Below, piece by piece: positions 8,156 through 19,845 of a stretch of 64,000 nucleotides of DNA; the first letter of the stretch is position 1; each line of letters begins with the position of its first letter. The stretch is taken from positions 1 through 64,000 of the forward strand of contig NZ_FCOF02000015.1 in assembly GCF_001544755.2 (NCBI RefSeq). Direction: 5' to 3'. The translations under genes were made by a program, and so were the position numbers. This DNA comes from Caballeronia catudaia (lineage in GTDB: Bacteria > Pseudomonadota > Gammaproteobacteria > Burkholderiales > Burkholderiaceae). The notes beneath the pieces are model-generated. The model made no database searches. It worked only from the letters and a program-made list of their open reading frames with translations, and was not told where the DNA came from.

Positions 8156-9022
8156 CTATTTCCCTTGCTGCGGCTGTTGTTGCTGCTGCGTTTTCAACTG
8201 TTCCTGGCGCTCCTGCTCCTGCTGCTGCGCCTGCTGCTGTGCCTGCTGCTGTGCCTTTTCCTGCGCCTTTCTGGCGGCTTCCTTCTGACGCGCCTCGACT
8301 TCTGCGCGATGCTGCGCCGCTTCCTGCTGCTTCTGTTCGAAGCGCTGCGCCTTTGCGTCGCGTTGCTGCGCATCCTGCACGCCGCGTGCGCGTGCTTCGT
8401 CGAGTTTCTTCTGGTAGTCCGCCTGCTTCTGATCGTATGCCTTTTGACTGGCCGCGCGCTGCGGAGCCTCGGCCTCGCGCTGCGCGGCGGCGAGCGCGTT
8501 CTGACGTTGCTTGTCCTCGAAGGCCTTCTGGCTCGTCTGCTCGTTTGCGGCGCGCTGCGGCGCTTCCGCCTGATATTGCGCCTGCTTGATCGCGGTCTGC
8601 TGATCGCGCTCTTTCGCGTGCTCGGCGCGCTGCTCGTCGTCGAGCGCAAGCTGTTGCTGCCGGATCTGCTGACGCGTCTCGCGCATTTCGTTGCGTGCGT
8701 TGTCGAGGCAGTGATTGACGAAAAACTTGCTATAGCAGTCGTGCTGCTTCACACCGTAACGGTAATTGTTTTCTTCGGTGCGCTGGTCCAGCGCTTTCTG
8801 ACGCTGGGCGAAACCGGATTTCAGCGCGTCGTCGGCGTTTTGCTCGGACGACGGCGCCGCATCGAGCGGACGCACATTCACGGACGTGCCGGCATCGATC
8901 GGCTTGGCGGATTGAGCGCGCGCGTCGCGCGGCGCGGATGCGCCCGTCACGCACAACAGCAAAACAGCCGCCGCAGCCGGCAGGTTCGAAAGGCGAATAT
9001 TGGGCAAATGAATGAGGGGCAA
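8156..9022 (-). CDS. Secreted Gln/Ala-rich coiled-coil protein of unknown function
   Basis: I do not recognise a characterised family. The 288 residues begin with a signal peptide ending near ARAQS (~35-38). A compact segment with two Cys follows, [20 protein letters not shown] (about 93-112), probably a disulfide. The rest is a long charged coiled coil rich in Q, A, E, R and K, with EAPQRAA present twice and an almost pure AQQQ/Q tail. No ATG is available: the frame opens with TTG at 9022 and has no obvious ribosome-binding site, so the start is uncertain. The conserved-looking Cys segment argues for a real periplasmic protein. It is divergent from tex. Confidence 0.7.
   Translation of the reverse strand: MPLIHLPNIRLSNLPAAAAVLLLCVTGASAPRDARAQSAKPIDAGTSVNVRPLDAAPSSEQNADDALKSGFAQRQKALDQRTEENNYRYGVKQHDCYSKFFVNHCLDNARNEMRETRQQIRQQQLALDDEQRAEHAKERDQQTAIKQAQYQAEAPQRAANEQTSQKAFEDKQRQNALAAAQREAEAPQRAASQKAYDQKQADYQKKLDEARARGVQDAQQRDAKAQRFEQKQQEAAQHRAEVEARQKEAARKAQEKAQQQAQQQAQQQEQERQEQLKTQQQQQPQQGK
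8219..8254 (-). repeat. Three tandem 12-bp CTG-rich repeats (AQQQ)
   Basis: CTGCTGCTGYGC occurs three times in a row (8219-8230, 8231-8242, 8243-8254), the last two copies identical. On the coding (minus) strand it reads (GCxCAGCAGCAG)3, giving AQQQ units in the C-terminal tail of the Gln-rich protein. It is a candidate site of slippage variation. Confidence 0.85.
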
Positions 9023-9233
9023 CGTGATAAAGAATCAGGTGCGAAGCGGCTTCGCCGATGCCCAAATTCTATCACCGCGCGCCGGAGCGCTCCGGCATTT
9101 ATGGCAAAATGCCCGGCTTCAGCCACCCGGTCCGAACCCCGCTCGCCACGCGGCAACCTGCCCGCAGCGCCTCGCTCACGCGAATCCGGCGCATGCGCGC
9201 GGACCGCCGCCGAGCCGAAGACAGCGCAGAATC

Positions 9234-11570
9234 ATGACGGAAACCGTAGCACTCAAGATCGTACAGCGCATCGCCACCGAACTCACCGTGCAGCCGCGCC
9301 AGGTCGCCGCCGCCGTGCAGCTTCTCGATGAAGGCTCGACTGTCCCGTTCATCGCCCGATACCGGAAGGAAGTCACAGGCAATCTCGACGACACGCAATT
9401 GCGCACGCTCGAAGAGCGCCTGCTCTATCTGCGCGAACTCGAAGACCGCCGCGCCGCGATCCTTTCGAGCATCGACGAGCAAGGCAAGCTCACCGACGAA
9501 TTGCGCGGCGCCATCGAAGGCGCGGACAGCAAGCAGGTGCTCGAAGACTTGTATCTGCCGTACAAACCCAAGCGCCGCACGCGTGCGCAGATCGCCCGCG
9601 AAGCCGGACTCGAACCGCTCGCGCAGGCGCTTCTCGCCGATCCGACGCTCGATCCGCAGACCGAAGCGGCAAAGTATGTCGATGCGGACAAAGGCGTCGC
9701 CGATACGAAAGCCGCGCTCGACGGCGCGCGCGACATCCTCTCCGAGCAGTTCGGCGAAACCGCCGAGATCCTTGGCAAGCTGCGCGAGCATCTGTTCAGC
9801 CAGGGGCTCGTCATGTCGAGCGTGGTGGACGGCAAGCAAGGCGAAGAAGGCGAAAAATTCCGCGACTACTACGACTACAGCGAAACGATCCGCACAGTGC
9901 CGTCGCATCGCGCGCTCGCGCTGTTCCGAGGCCGCAACGCGGGCGTTTTGAGCGTGAAGCTCGGTCTCGGCGAAGAGCTCGATGCGCAGATTCCGCATCC
10001 GGGCGAAGCGATGATCGCGGGCCATTTCGGCATCGCCAATCGCGGCCGCGCCGCGGACAAATGGCTCTCCGACGTGTGCCGCTGGTGCTGGCGCGTGAAG
10101 GTGCAGCCGCATATCGAAACCGAATTGCTCACGCAACTGCGCGAAGAAGCCGAGCACGAAGCCATTCGCGTGTTCGCGCGCAATCTGAAGGACTTGCTGC
10201 TCGCCGCGCCCGCAGGCCCGAAGGCCGTGATCGGCCTTGATCCGGGTCTGCGCACCGGCGTGAAGGTCGCGGTCGTCGATCGCACCGGCAAGCTGCTCGC
10301 CACCGACACCATCTACCCGCACGAGCCGCGCCGCGATTGGGACGGCTCGCTTGCCAAGCTCGCGCGTATCGCGGCGCAGACGCAGGCCGAGCTCGTATCG
10401 ATCGGCAACGGCACCGCATCGCGCGAAACCGACAAGCTCGCGAGCGAGCTCATCGCGAAGCATCCGGAGCTGAAGCTGCAGAAGATCGTCGTGTCGGAAG
10501 CGGGCGCGTCGGTATATTCGGCGTCGGAGCTGGCGGCGAAGGAATTTCCGGATCTCGATGTTTCCCTGCGCGGCGCGGTGTCGATCGCGCGGCGGCTGCA
10601 GGACCCGCTCGCCGAGCTCGTGAAGATCGAGCCGAAGGCGATCGGCGTCGGCCAGTATCAGCACGACGTGAATCAGCGCGAACTCGCGCGCTCGCTCGAC
10701 GCGGTCGTCGAGGATTGCGTGAACGCGGTCGGCGTCGATGCGAACACGGCGTCTGTCGCGCTGCTCGCGCGCGTATCGGGGCTCAACGGAACGCTCGCGC
10801 GCAATATCGTCGATTTCCGCGATGCCAACGGGCCGTTCCCGTCGCGCGAGCATCTGAAAAAGGTGCCGCGTCTCGGCGATAAAACCTTCGAGCAGGCAGC
10901 AGGCTTTTTGCGCATCAACAATGGCGAGAATCCGCTCGATCGCTCGTCGGTGCATCCGGAGGCGTATCCGGTCGTCGAACGCATTCTCGCGAAGATCAAG
11001 AAGCATATCGGCGATGTGCTAGGCAAGCGCGAAGCGTTGACGGGCCTTTCGCCGACGGAATTCGTCGACGATCGTTTCGGTCTGCCGACCGTGCGCGACA
11101 TTCTCGCCGAGCTCGAAAAGCCGGGCCGCGATCCGCGCCCCGAGTTCAAGACGGCGACGTTCAAGGAAGGAATCGAGAAGATATCGGATCTCGTGCCGGG
11201 CATGATTCTCGAAGGCGTCGTGACGAACGTGGCTGCGTTCGGTGCGTTCGTCGATATCGGCGTGCATCAGGACGGCCTCGTGCACGTTTCGGCGCTGTCG
11301 ACGAAGTTCATCAAGGACCCGCACGAAGTCGTGAAGGCGGGTCAGGTCGTGAAGGTGAAAGTGCTGGAAACCGATGTGAAGCGCCAGCGCATTTCACTCA
11401 CGATGCGCCTCGACGACGACCTCGCGCCGGCATCCGCCAACGCCGGATCGCAGTCACGCGGTTCTTCGCAGGATCGTCGACGCGATGGGCGCGACGCGCG
11501 TCCGAATCAGCGACGCGAGCCGGAACCGTCAGGCGCAATGGCGGCGGCGTTCGCTAAACTGAAACGCTGA
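9234..11570 (+). CDS. tex: Tex-family transcription accessory / RNA-binding protein
   Basis: A 778-residue Tex/YhgF protein, a conserved nucleic-acid-binding factor affecting transcription and stress tolerance. Segments in order are the N-terminal helical Tex domain ([17 protein letters not shown]), the LPYKPKRRT loop, a YqgF-like RNase H fold ([18 protein letters not shown]), helix-hairpin-helix repeats ([20 protein letters not shown]) and a C-terminal S1 domain ([20 protein letters not shown]). A low-complexity Ser/Arg-rich tail follows. The start is the ATG at 9234 ([14 protein letters not shown]); the upstream in-frame stretch to 9012 is not credible. It stands alone on the plus strand and ends in a clear terminator. 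Confidence 0.95.
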   Translation: MTETVALKIVQRIATELTVQPRQVAAAVQLLDEGSTVPFIARYRKEVTGNLDDTQLRTLEERLLYLRELEDRRAAILSSIDEQGKLTDELRGAIEGADSKQVLEDLYLPYKPKRRTRAQIAREAGLEPLAQALLADPTLDPQTEAAKYVDADKGVADTKAALDGARDILSEQFGETAEILGKLREHLFSQGLVMSSVVDGKQGEEGEKFRDYYDYSETIRTVPSHRALALFRGRNAGVLSVKLGLGEELDAQIPHPGEAMIAGHFGIANRGRAADKWLSDVCRWCWRVKVQPHIETELLTQLREEAEHEAIRVFARNLKDLLLAAPAGPKAVIGLDPGLRTGVKVAVVDRTGKLLATDTIYPHEPRRDWDGSLAKLARIAAQTQAELVSIGNGTASRETDKLASELIAKHPELKLQKIVVSEAGASVYSASELAAKEFPDLDVSLRGAVSIARRLQDPLAELVKIEPKAIGVGQYQHDVNQRELARSLDAVVEDCVNAVGVDANTASVALLARVSGLNGTLARNIVDFRDANGPFPSREHLKKVPRLGDKTFEQAAGFLRINNGENPLDRSSVHPEAYPVVERILAKIKKHIGDVLGKREALTGLSPTEFVDDRFGLPTVRDILAELEKPGRDPRPEFKTATFKEGIEKISDLVPGMILEGVVTNVAAFGAFVDIGVHQDGLVHVSALSTKFIKDPHEVVKAGQVVKVKVLETDVKRQRISLTMRLDDDLAPASANAGSQSRGSSQDRRRDGRDARPNQRREPEPSGAMAAAFAKLKR

Positions 11571-11587
11571 AGCCAGACGCCAAAGCA

Positions 11588-11620
11588 AAAACCCCACGCT
11601 TTCGCGTGGGGTTTTCTTTT
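11588..11620. terminator. Bidirectional terminator between tex and kup
   Basis: A 12-bp perfect stem AAAACCCCACGC (11588-11599) pairs with GCGTGGGGTTTT (11604-11615) around a TTTC loop. T-rich sequence follows on both strands, so it serves both convergent genes. Confidence 0.92.
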
Positions 11621-11642
11621 TCCGACGCGGTAAAACGCTCCG

Positions 11643-13535
11643 TCAGATCTCGATTTTCGTTCCCAGCTCGACGACGCGATTCGCCGGAATACTGAAGAAA
11701 TCCGTCGGCTTCGCGGCGTTCTGATGCATCCATGCGAACACGCGCTCACGCCACACCGACATGCCCGGCAATTCCGTCGGCACGACGGTTTCGCGCGCCA
11801 TGAAAAACGACGTGTCCATCAGCTCGAAGGTCATCGCGTGCGAGCGCGTGATCTGCTCGAGCACCTCCTTCACATCCGGCGTCTCATTGAAGCCGTAAGC
11901 CGCCTTCACAAGGAACAGCCCGCCGCCGATATCCTTCACTTCGAGCCGGTGCGCGTCATCGACATAGGGAATGTCGCGCGTCTTGAAGTTCATGAAGATG
12001 GTGCGCTCGTGCAGCACCTTGTTGTGCTTCAGATTGTGCAGCAGACTCACGGGCACGAGCGAATCGCTGCCGGTGAGATAAATGGCCGTGCCCGACACGC
12101 GATGCGGCGGATGCGCGAGCAAGCCCTGCAGGAACGGCATGAGCGGGATGCCGTCCGCGGCCGTGCGATCCTTGACGATCATTCGGCCCTTGTACCACGT
12201 CATCAGCAGGAAGAAGAGCGCGCCGCCGATGCACAACGGCAGCCAGCCGCCCTGCTCGATCTTGAGCAGGCTCGCGCCAAAGAAGCCTATGTCGATCGCG
12301 AGAAACACGGCGATCATCCCGCCGACGAGAAAGCGGTTCCAGCCCCACAGATTCACCATCACGACCGACACGAGAATGGTGGTCGTGAGCATCGTCGCGG
12401 TGACGGCGAGACCGTACGCTGCCGCGAGGTTCTCCGAACTCTTGAAGCCGACCACGATGCACAGGATGATGAAGAGCAGCATCCAGTTGACGAGCGGAAT
12501 GTAGATCTGGCCGATCGCGAGCTCCGACGTATGCAGGATCTTCATGCGCGGCACGTAGCCGAGCTGGATCGCCTGGCTCGTCAGCGAATACGCGCCTGAA
12601 ATGACCGCCTGCGACGCGATCACGGTCGCGACCGTCGACAAGATCACGAGTGGCAGCAACGCCCAGTCGGGCGCGAGCAGGAAGAACGGGCTCTCGATGG
12701 CCTTGGGGTCGTGCATCAGCAGCGCGCCCTGGCCGAAGTAATTCAGCAGCAGTGACGGCATCACGAGGCCGTACCAGCCATAGCGGATCGGCTTCGCACC
12801 GAAGTGGCCCATGTCCGCGTACAGCGCCTCGGCGCCCGTCAGCACGAGCACGACAGAGCCGAGCACGATATACGCCTGCAGCACGTGCTGCGCCATGAAA
12901 GACATCGCGTAGTACGGATTGAGCGCGGCGATGATGCCCGGCTCCTTCACGATATGCACGACGCCGAGCACCGCGAGCGTCACGAACCACACGACCATGA
13001 TCGGGCCGAAGAGCTTTCCGACCACCGCCGTGCCATGACGCTGGATCCAGAAGAGCGCAATGAGGATCACGATCGTGATCGGCAGCACATAAGGCGAAAG
13101 CTTGGGCGCCGCGATCTCGAGACCCTCGACCGCCGAAATCACCGACATCGCCGGCGTGATGACCGCATCGCCATAGAACATGCACGCGCCGAAGATGCCG
13201 AGCATCATCAGCACGCCCGAGATCTTGCCCGACTGATTCACGCTGCGCAGCGCGAGCGTGGTCATCGCGAACACGCCGCCTTCGCCGTTGTTGTCGGCGC
13301 GCATGACGAAGAGCACGTACTTGACGGCGACCACCATGACGATCGCCCAGAAGAGCAAGGAGATGACGCCCAGGATCGACGCCTCGGACAAGCCAATGCC
13401 ATGCGACGGGCTAAAGGCTTCCTTCAACGAATAGAGAGGACTCGTGCCGATATCGCCGAATACGACGCCGATGGCCGCGAGCGCAAGCGAGGACATGGGT
13501 TGTTTATGCTCGTGCGCGTGAGTCGTGTTAGTCAT
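11643..13535 (-). CDS. kup: Low-affinity potassium transport system protein Kup
   Basis: A 630-residue KUP/HAK/KT-type K+:H+ symporter of the inner membrane. The N-terminus carries the signature [19 protein letters not shown], followed by about 12 hydrophobic segments over the first ~450 residues and a soluble C-terminal domain ending [20 protein letters not shown]. The start is set at ATG 13535 ([16 protein letters not shown]); the longer open frame begins with an Arg-rich stretch of no family resemblance. It is the last gene of the long minus-strand cluster, separated from the phosphoribosyltransferase gene by 273 bp that include a terminator, so it is probably transcribed on its own. Confidence 0.95.
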   Translation of the reverse strand: MTNTTHAHEHKQPMSSLALAAIGVVFGDIGTSPLYSLKEAFSPSHGIGLSEASILGVISLLFWAIVMVVAVKYVLFVMRADNNGEGGVFAMTTLALRSVNQSGKISGVLMMLGIFGACMFYGDAVITPAMSVISAVEGLEIAAPKLSPYVLPITIVILIALFWIQRHGTAVVGKLFGPIMVVWFVTLAVLGVVHIVKEPGIIAALNPYYAMSFMAQHVLQAYIVLGSVVLVLTGAEALYADMGHFGAKPIRYGWYGLVMPSLLLNYFGQGALLMHDPKAIESPFFLLAPDWALLPLVILSTVATVIASQAVISGAYSLTSQAIQLGYVPRMKILHTSELAIGQIYIPLVNWMLLFIILCIVVGFKSSENLAAAYGLAVTATMLTTTILVSVVMVNLWGWNRFLVGGMIAVFLAIDIGFFGASLLKIEQGGWLPLCIGGALFFLLMTWYKGRMIVKDRTAADGIPLMPFLQGLLAHPPHRVSGTAIYLTGSDSLVPVSLLHNLKHNKVLHERTIFMNFKTRDIPYVDDAHRLEVKDIGGGLFLVKAAYGFNETPDVKEVLEQITRSHAMTFELMDTSFFMARETVVPTELPGMSVWRERVFAWMHQNAAKPTDFFSIPANRVVELGTKIEI

Positions 13536-13727
13536 AAAAGCGAGATGTCCGTCCAGGGCGGAGTAAAACGAACGCCATTCTATCGAACGTCGCACGGAAC
13601 GACGCCTTCTCGCGTGTTGCTCACGCGCCACGAGAGACGCGAGTGAGAGAGTTTAGCATCGTGCCCCGCGTGCGTCGGCGGGTGCGCTCGTCATGACTCA
13701 TCGCGCTCGCCTGCCGGTCGGGGAAAC

Positions 13728-13769
13728 AAAAAAAACGCCGTTGCCCGGCAGCGTGCCAGCCGAACGGCG
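13728..13769 (-). terminator. Intrinsic terminator downstream of the phosphoribosyltransferase gene
   Basis: Read on the minus strand, CGCCGTT (13769-13763) pairs with AACGGCG (13742-13736), with further pairing inside, followed by eight T (13735-13728). It lies ~40 bp after the stop codon and separates this gene from kup. Confidence 0.8.
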
Positions 13770-13808
13770 CTCGTCTCGTCACGCTGTGAAACGATCAGGC
13801 GGCGTGAA

Positions 13809-14369
13809 TCATCCGCGGCCGTTCTGCATGCCTCGCTTGATCCATGCGCCGAGGTTATGCGGGCGTACCGTGTCCCACTCCTCGAACGGCTGATGAATCC
13901 ACGGATTCGTTTCAAGAAACTGAACGTGATAGTCCGGCGTGATCTTGGAGCATGCCTTGTACCAGAGCACCGCCGAGCGCACCGACGTGACGCCCGGGTA
14001 GCGCTCCTTCAGATGCTCCTGGACGCGCGCGAGCGTGACGCCGGAGTCGACGAGATCGTCGACGAGCAGCACGTTGCCGGAGAGATCGCCGCGCGTCATC
14101 GTGATGTACTGCGCGATGTCGAGCGCGCCCTGCTCCGTGCCCGCGGCTTCGCGATACGAGCTCGTTGCGAGAATGGCGAGCGGCAGGTCGTAGATGCGTG
14201 AAAGCTGATCGCCCACGCGCAGGCCGCCGCGCGCGAGACAAAGGATCTTGTCGAACTTCCAGCCCGAATCGTGCACCTTCAGCGCGAGGACTTCGATCAG
14301 CCGGTGGTATTCATCCCAGCCGACCCAGAGGTTCTTTTCGTCGTTGCGCGGGTCCGTCATCGCGATCAT
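13809..14369 (-). CDS. Purine-type phosphoribosyltransferase
   Basis: A 186-residue type I phosphoribosyltransferase. The PRPP-binding loop is LLVDDLVDSGVT, and the N-terminal part has ILCLARGGLRVGDQLS, typical of hypoxanthine/xanthine-guanine phosphoribosyltransferase-like proteins that salvage purine bases. Proximity to purA supports a purine role, but base specificity cannot be read from the sequence. ATGs at 14369 and 14360 are both possible starts. It is 101 bp downstream of purA, with a hairpin in the gap. Confidence 0.85.
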   Translation of the reverse strand: MIAMTDPRNDEKNLWVGWDEYHRLIEVLALKVHDSGWKFDKILCLARGGLRVGDQLSRIYDLPLAILATSSYREAAGTEQGALDIAQYITMTRGDLSGNVLLVDDLVDSGVTLARVQEHLKERYPGVTSVRSAVLWYKACSKITPDYHVQFLETNPWIHQPFEEWDTVRPHNLGAWIKRGMQNGRG

Positions 14370-14404
14370 GGTGAGACTCTTTCAAATGCTTAGGTTATAT
14401 ACGA

Positions 14405-14431
14405 AATGTGGCCGCAGGAGGCGGCCACATT
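14405..14431. terminator. Perfect 11-bp hairpin between purA and the phosphoribosyltransferase gene
   Basis: AATGTGGCCGC (14405-14415) pairs with GCGGCCACATT (14421-14431) around a 5-nt loop. The T tract on the minus strand is weak (TTCGTAT), so it is either a partial terminator or an mRNA-stabilising stem after purA. Confidence 0.5.
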
Positions 14432-14470
14432 CTTTACAGCGTCCGGTTCGGGTCGAGGCTCTTCGAGCCC

Positions 14471-15826
<1,356 letters not shown>

Positions 15827-15969
15827 TTAGCTGGTTAAAAACGTATTTTACCTATGTTCGCGAAAGGTTCCGAATTTTTCGGGACGCGTTTCGCGATTTC
15901 GTCACGCTCGCATGATTGGTATCGGCTAACAAAAAGTCCTTGCCGATCAAGCGACTGTATTCGTCCCGC

Positions 15970-17121
15970 TCAGGCCCGCGCCTCGACCGTCCACTTGCCG
16001 TCACGCTCGACGAGCACGCGGTCGAACGCGAATTCATCGAGCACATGATCGTGGCCGGGCAACGCCTGAATCACCACTTCGCCCGCGCCGCGCAGCGCCT
16101 GAATTGCCGCGCGCAGCGGTTCATCGTGCTTCCAAGGCGCGAGGATCGCGCTGCCGCGGGCATCGACGGGCGAGATGCGCGCCACTTCACGCAGGTCGAG
16201 CGAAAAGCCCGTCGCGGGTCGCGCACGGCCGTACGCAAGACCGACGTCGTCGTAGCGGCCGCCTCTTGCTACAGCATTCGGCACGCCATCGATGTAGGCG
16301 GAGAACATCACGCCGCTGTGGTAGGCGTAACCGCGCAAATCCGCGAGATCGATCATCAACTCCGCGCCTTCGACCTGGCTCGCGAGGAACGCGAGATCGT
16401 CGAGCGCACGCGCGATCACCGGCAGATTCGGCAGACGGCCGCGCGCGATCTGCAACACCGAGGCATCGCCATACAGCGACGGCAGCGCGCGCAGCGCCTC
16501 GCGCGGCACCTGTCCGAGATGCGCGGTGAGTTCGTTGAGGCGCGGCACGTCCTTGCTCGCGAGCGCGTCGTAAAGCGCTTCGCCGAGCGACGCCGCAGCC
16601 GGTTCGAGCTCCAGCAGCGCGGCGACCACCCCCGCGTGGCACAAATCGAGACGCACTTTTCTCAGACCTGCCAGATGCAGCGAATCGAGCATCAGCTGCT
16701 GAATTTCGAGATCTGCTTCGAGCCCGGCGTGACCGTAGATTTCAGCGCCGATCTGGATCTGCTCGCGCGTCGCATGCAGCCCGCGCGGCCGCGTATGCAG
16801 CACGACGCCCGCGTAGCACAGGCGCGTCACGCCTTGCCGGTTCAGCAAATGCGCGTCGATGCGCGAGACCTGCGGTGTGATGTCCGCGCGCAGCCCGAGC
16901 GTACGCCCGGACAACTGATCGACGAGCTTGAAAGTGCGCAGGTTCAGGTCGCTTCCACCGCTCGTCAGCAGCGATTCGAGATACTCGAGCATCGGCGGCA
17001 TCACGAGTTCGTAGCCGTACGAACGGAACCGATCGAGCAGGCGGCGGCGCAGCTCTTCGATCTTGCGGGCTTCCGACGGCAGAACGTCGGCGATATTCTC
17101 GGGAAGTAACCAGGTGGACAT
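15970..17121 (-). CDS. hisZ: ATP phosphoribosyltransferase regulatory subunit HisZ
   Basis: A 383-residue paralogue of class II aminoacyl-tRNA synthetases that pairs with the short form of HisG to give active, histidine-regulated ATP phosphoribosyltransferase. The N-terminus [20 protein letters not shown] at 17121 is typical, followed by a motif 2-like region ([19 protein letters not shown]) and the C-terminal [16 protein letters not shown] and GGRYDDVG stretches. The aminoacylation-specific motifs of true HisRS are absent, and a genuine hisS lies at 25.3-26.6 kb. Its presence predicts a short-form hisG elsewhere in the genome. Confidence 0.95.
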   Translation of the reverse strand: MSTWLLPENIADVLPSEARKIEELRRRLLDRFRSYGYELVMPPMLEYLESLLTSGGSDLNLRTFKLVDQLSGRTLGLRADITPQVSRIDAHLLNRQGVTRLCYAGVVLHTRPRGLHATREQIQIGAEIYGHAGLEADLEIQQLMLDSLHLAGLRKVRLDLCHAGVVAALLELEPAAASLGEALYDALASKDVPRLNELTAHLGQVPREALRALPSLYGDASVLQIARGRLPNLPVIARALDDLAFLASQVEGAELMIDLADLRGYAYHSGVMFSAYIDGVPNAVARGGRYDDVGLAYGRARPATGFSLDLREVARISPVDARGSAILAPWKHDEPLRAAIQALRGAGEVVIQALPGHDHVLDEFAFDRVLVERDGKWTVEARA

Positions 17122-17230
17122 CGATGCGATTCCTACGGGACGCGAAGTTCGGCGATCGCGGACTTCAACGGTCAGGGACGAAAAGATAAAGACAAGATAG
17201 ACGAAACGGCGGCCTGCTGCCCGGTGCAAC

Positions 17231-17416
17231 TCACGTCGCGATCAGCAGCAGGATGAGCCCGAGCACCATCGCGATCAGTCCGCCGATGCGGATATGGTGC
17301 GTAGGCCGCTCCGCGATGCGGCGAAAGGTATCGCGCCACGCGGTCGGGAAAACGAAGGGAAACATGCCTTCGATGATCAACATCAACGCAACAGCGAGCA
17401 GTAACGTCTCGACCAT
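17231..17416 (-). CDS. DUF2065 small membrane protein
   Basis: A 61-residue protein with two hydrophobic helices (about residues 3-23 and 43-60) separated by a short basic segment ([17 protein letters not shown]). It fits DUF2065, a family usually placed directly after hflC, as here (58 bp). Function is unknown; the location suggests an accessory role near the HflKC complex in the inner membrane. Confidence 0.88.
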   Translation of the reverse strand: MVETLLLAVALMLIIEGMFPFVFPTAWRDTFRRIAERPTHHIRIGGLIAMVLGLILLLIAT

Positions 17417-17474
17417 GTCCAGGGAAATTTAGGCGCCGCGCCGGCCAAAATCCGGTGCGCGGCGCGGGCGGGAA

Positions 17475-18377
17475 TCAGCGCTTCGCCGTGGCGGGGGGCG
17501 ACGTGTCCGTCGCGCCGCCCGTCGGGCTTTTCATGAAGCGGAAGAAATCGCTGCTCGGGTCGACGACGATCAGATCGCCCGGCTTGAACGTCTTCTTATA
17601 CGCTTCGAGGCTCTGATAGAACTGGTAGAACTGCGGATCGCGTCCGTACGCATCGGCCGATATCGCCGCCGCCTTGCTGTCTCCTTCGCCCTTGATCGAC
17701 TGCGCCTGGCTGTAGGCGTCCGCGAGAATCGCCTGCTGCGTGCGTTCCGCGTCGGCCTTGATCTTGTCCGCTTCCGCCGTGCCCTTCGCGCGCTCGTTCG
17801 CCGCCGCCTGCTGGCGCGCCGCGATCATGCGCTTGTAGACCGAATCGGCCACCGCCGACGGAAAGTCGATGCGCGTCATTTGCAGATCGACGAGCTGCAC
17901 GCCGAACGCCGCCGCCGCGCCTTCGACGCTCTTCTGCGCGTCGCTCGCAAGCGCCTGCTGATTGCCAAGGGCATCAGTTAGCGTGCGCTTCGCGAAGCCG
18001 CTCGCAAGCGCCGTGCGCCCGAGCGCGACGATGCGCTCCTGGGCCGTCTGCGTGTTCTTCTCGTTGCTCTCGAAGAGCTTCACGGGGTCGGCGACGCGGT
18101 ACTTGATCACCGTGTTCACCAGCACTTCGTTCTTGTCCGAGGTCGAGAAGCGGTCCGCGCCGGATTCGTCGATGGTGAGCGTGCGTGTGTCGACCAGCGT
18201 GAGCGTCTGGAACGGCGGCGGCAGCTTGAAGTGCAGGCCGGGGCCTTCGAGACGCGGATTGCTTTCGCCATGCGCGGCGACGATGGCGGCATGTCTTTCA
18301 TCGACGGTGAAGATCATCGACGAACCGATGAACAACACGATGACGACGGCAACGACGAGCGCAATGATTCGATTCAT
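17475..18377 (-). CDS. hflC: HflC, SPFH/band-7 modulator of FtsH protease
   Basis: A 300-residue protein with one N-terminal membrane helix (IIALVVAVVIVLFIGSSMIF), then the SPFH/prohibitin domain (VDERHAAIVAAHGE) and a C-terminal coiled coil (RQQAAANERAKGTAEADKIK). With HflK it forms the periplasmic cage that controls the AAA+ membrane protease FtsH. The start lies 11 bp after the hflK stop, so the pair is one transcription and probably assembly unit. Confidence 0.96.
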   Translation of the reverse strand: MNRIIALVVAVVIVLFIGSSMIFTVDERHAAIVAAHGESNPRLEGPGLHFKLPPPFQTLTLVDTRTLTIDESGADRFSTSDKNEVLVNTVIKYRVADPVKLFESNEKNTQTAQERIVALGRTALASGFAKRTLTDALGNQQALASDAQKSVEGAAAAFGVQLVDLQMTRIDFPSAVADSVYKRMIAARQQAAANERAKGTAEADKIKADAERTQQAILADAYSQAQSIKGEGDSKAAAISADAYGRDPQFYQFYQSLEAYKKTFKPGDLIVVDPSSDFFRFMKSPTGGATDTSPPATAKR

Positions 18378-18388
18378 GTTCGCGCTCC

Positions 18389-19801
18389 TTACTGTAAGTC
18401 TTCGGAGCGGCTGCGGGAGCGGAACGCATCGCGCGAGCGCAGCGGATCGCCGCCGGCATTCGCGCTCGCACCGCTTGCCGCGCTCGCCGCGCTGGCAGGC
18501 GCCGCGGCAGCCGGCGCCGATGCACTCGCCGCACCCTGCGCGCGCGCCTGCGGCCCTTCGGCCGTGGCCGGCGCACCCGGCGCGGCCGCGCCGCTCGCGG
18601 GCTGGGCAGACGTCTGCGACGCCTGCTGTCGATTCGCTTCGATGAGCTTGTCGAGCGGCAGATACACGACGTTATTGCCAGCCTTGCTGTCGACGAACAC
18701 CTTCGTGGTGCGTGAATAGATCTGCTGCATCGTATCCAGGTACATGCGTTGACGGATCACCGCGGGCGCTTTCGAATACTCCGCGTAGACCTCCTTGAAG
18801 CGCTCGGCGTCGCCCTGCGCCTGCGTGACTTCGCGGTTGCTGTACGCCCTCGCCTCATCGAGCAGCTTGGCCGCGTCGGCCTTCGCGCGCGGGAGCAACT
18901 GATCCGCATAGGCTTGCGCGGTGTCGCGCGCGCGTTCATTGTCCTGACGCACCCGGGACGCTTCCTCGAACGCCGACTGCACCTGTTGCGGCACCTGCAC
19001 GCTTTGCACCGCGACGCCTGTCACCTGCAGGCCGGTGCGATACGTGTCGAGCGAACGCTGGATCGATTCCATCAGGCGCGAGCGCAGCGCCTCGCGATCC
19101 TTGTAGAGCATGTCGTCCGTGGTGAGGCCGCCGGCGATCTCGCGAATCGCCGCTTGCGCGGCCTGCGTGACGCTGTCGTCCGCGTTGACGCTGCGGTAAA
19201 GGAAATCGGTAGGCGACTTGATTTGGTACTGCACGGCGAAGCGCACGTCGACGATATCGGCATCGTTGGTCAAGAGCGATGCGTCGCGCACGTTGCCTTG
19301 CGAAAGCGCGGCGCCGCGCCCGATCTCGACGGAGCGGATCTGCGATGTATCGACGATATCGTTCGACTGGAACGGATACGGCAGGCGCCAGTGAATGCCC
19401 TGCGCGACCGTCTGACGATATTTGCCGAACTGCGAAACGACGCCGACATGACCGTCCTGCACGACGAACACGCCGCTGCCGAGATAGATCGCGATCAGCA
19501 CGCCGATGACGATCCCGAGGCCGATCTTCGTGCCGCGGCCGTTTTCGCGCGGCGCGCCGTTGCCGGGCTTCTTGCCGAACACGCCGGCGATGCGGCGATT
19601 GAACTCGCGCCACATCTCGTCGAGATCGGGCGGACCTTCGTCCTTGCCGTTCGGACGCTTGCCGTCTTGCGGACGCTTCGTGTCGTTCTTCACGCCATTG
19701 CCGTCGCCCCGCCCCCAGCGCGGATCGTTCATCGAAAAGACGGCATGCTCAGCTTGCCGGATAGTCCGCTCTTTGTAGTCGTTCACTCGGTGATTCACCA
19801 T
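18389..19801 (-). CDS. hflK: HflK, SPFH/band-7 modulator of FtsH protease
   Basis: About 470 residues if started at ATG 19801. It has a Gly/Asn-rich N-terminal region, one membrane helix (IGLGIVIGVLIAIYLGSGVF), then the band-7 domain (VQDGHVGVVSQFGKYRQTV), a coiled coil and an Ala/Gln/Pro-rich C-terminal tail. It partners HflC in regulating FtsH. The start is uncertain: GTG at the VNDYKERT segment and ATG 19732 (MNDPRWGRG) are alternatives, and none has a strong ribosome-binding site. Conserved NDYKER-like residues before MNDPRWG favour a start upstream of 19732. Confidence 0.92.
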   Translation of the reverse strand: MVNHRVNDYKERTIRQAEHAVFSMNDPRWGRGDGNGVKNDTKRPQDGKRPNGKDEGPPDLDEMWREFNRRIAGVFGKKPGNGAPRENGRGTKIGLGIVIGVLIAIYLGSGVFVVQDGHVGVVSQFGKYRQTVAQGIHWRLPYPFQSNDIVDTSQIRSVEIGRGAALSQGNVRDASLLTNDADIVDVRFAVQYQIKSPTDFLYRSVNADDSVTQAAQAAIREIAGGLTTDDMLYKDREALRSRLMESIQRSLDTYRTGLQVTGVAVQSVQVPQQVQSAFEEASRVRQDNERARDTAQAYADQLLPRAKADAAKLLDEARAYSNREVTQAQGDAERFKEVYAEYSKAPAVIRQRMYLDTMQQIYSRTTKVFVDSKAGNNVVYLPLDKLIEANRQQASQTSAQPASGAAAPGAPATAEGPQARAQGAASASAPAAAAPASAASAASGASANAGGDPLRSRDAFRSRSRSEDLQ

Positions 19802-19845
19802 TAGACAGCCGGGTCGATGCGGGGTCGCTGCAGTTCCGGAGCAAG

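Noticed and set aside
9012..9233. N-terminal extension of Tex
   Set aside because: The extra residues do not resemble Tex, and the family N-terminus begins at the ATG at 9234.
15970..17121. Second histidyl-tRNA synthetase
   Set aside because: The sequence lacks HisRS catalytic signatures and has the HisZ N-terminus; a true hisS is at 25285-26634.
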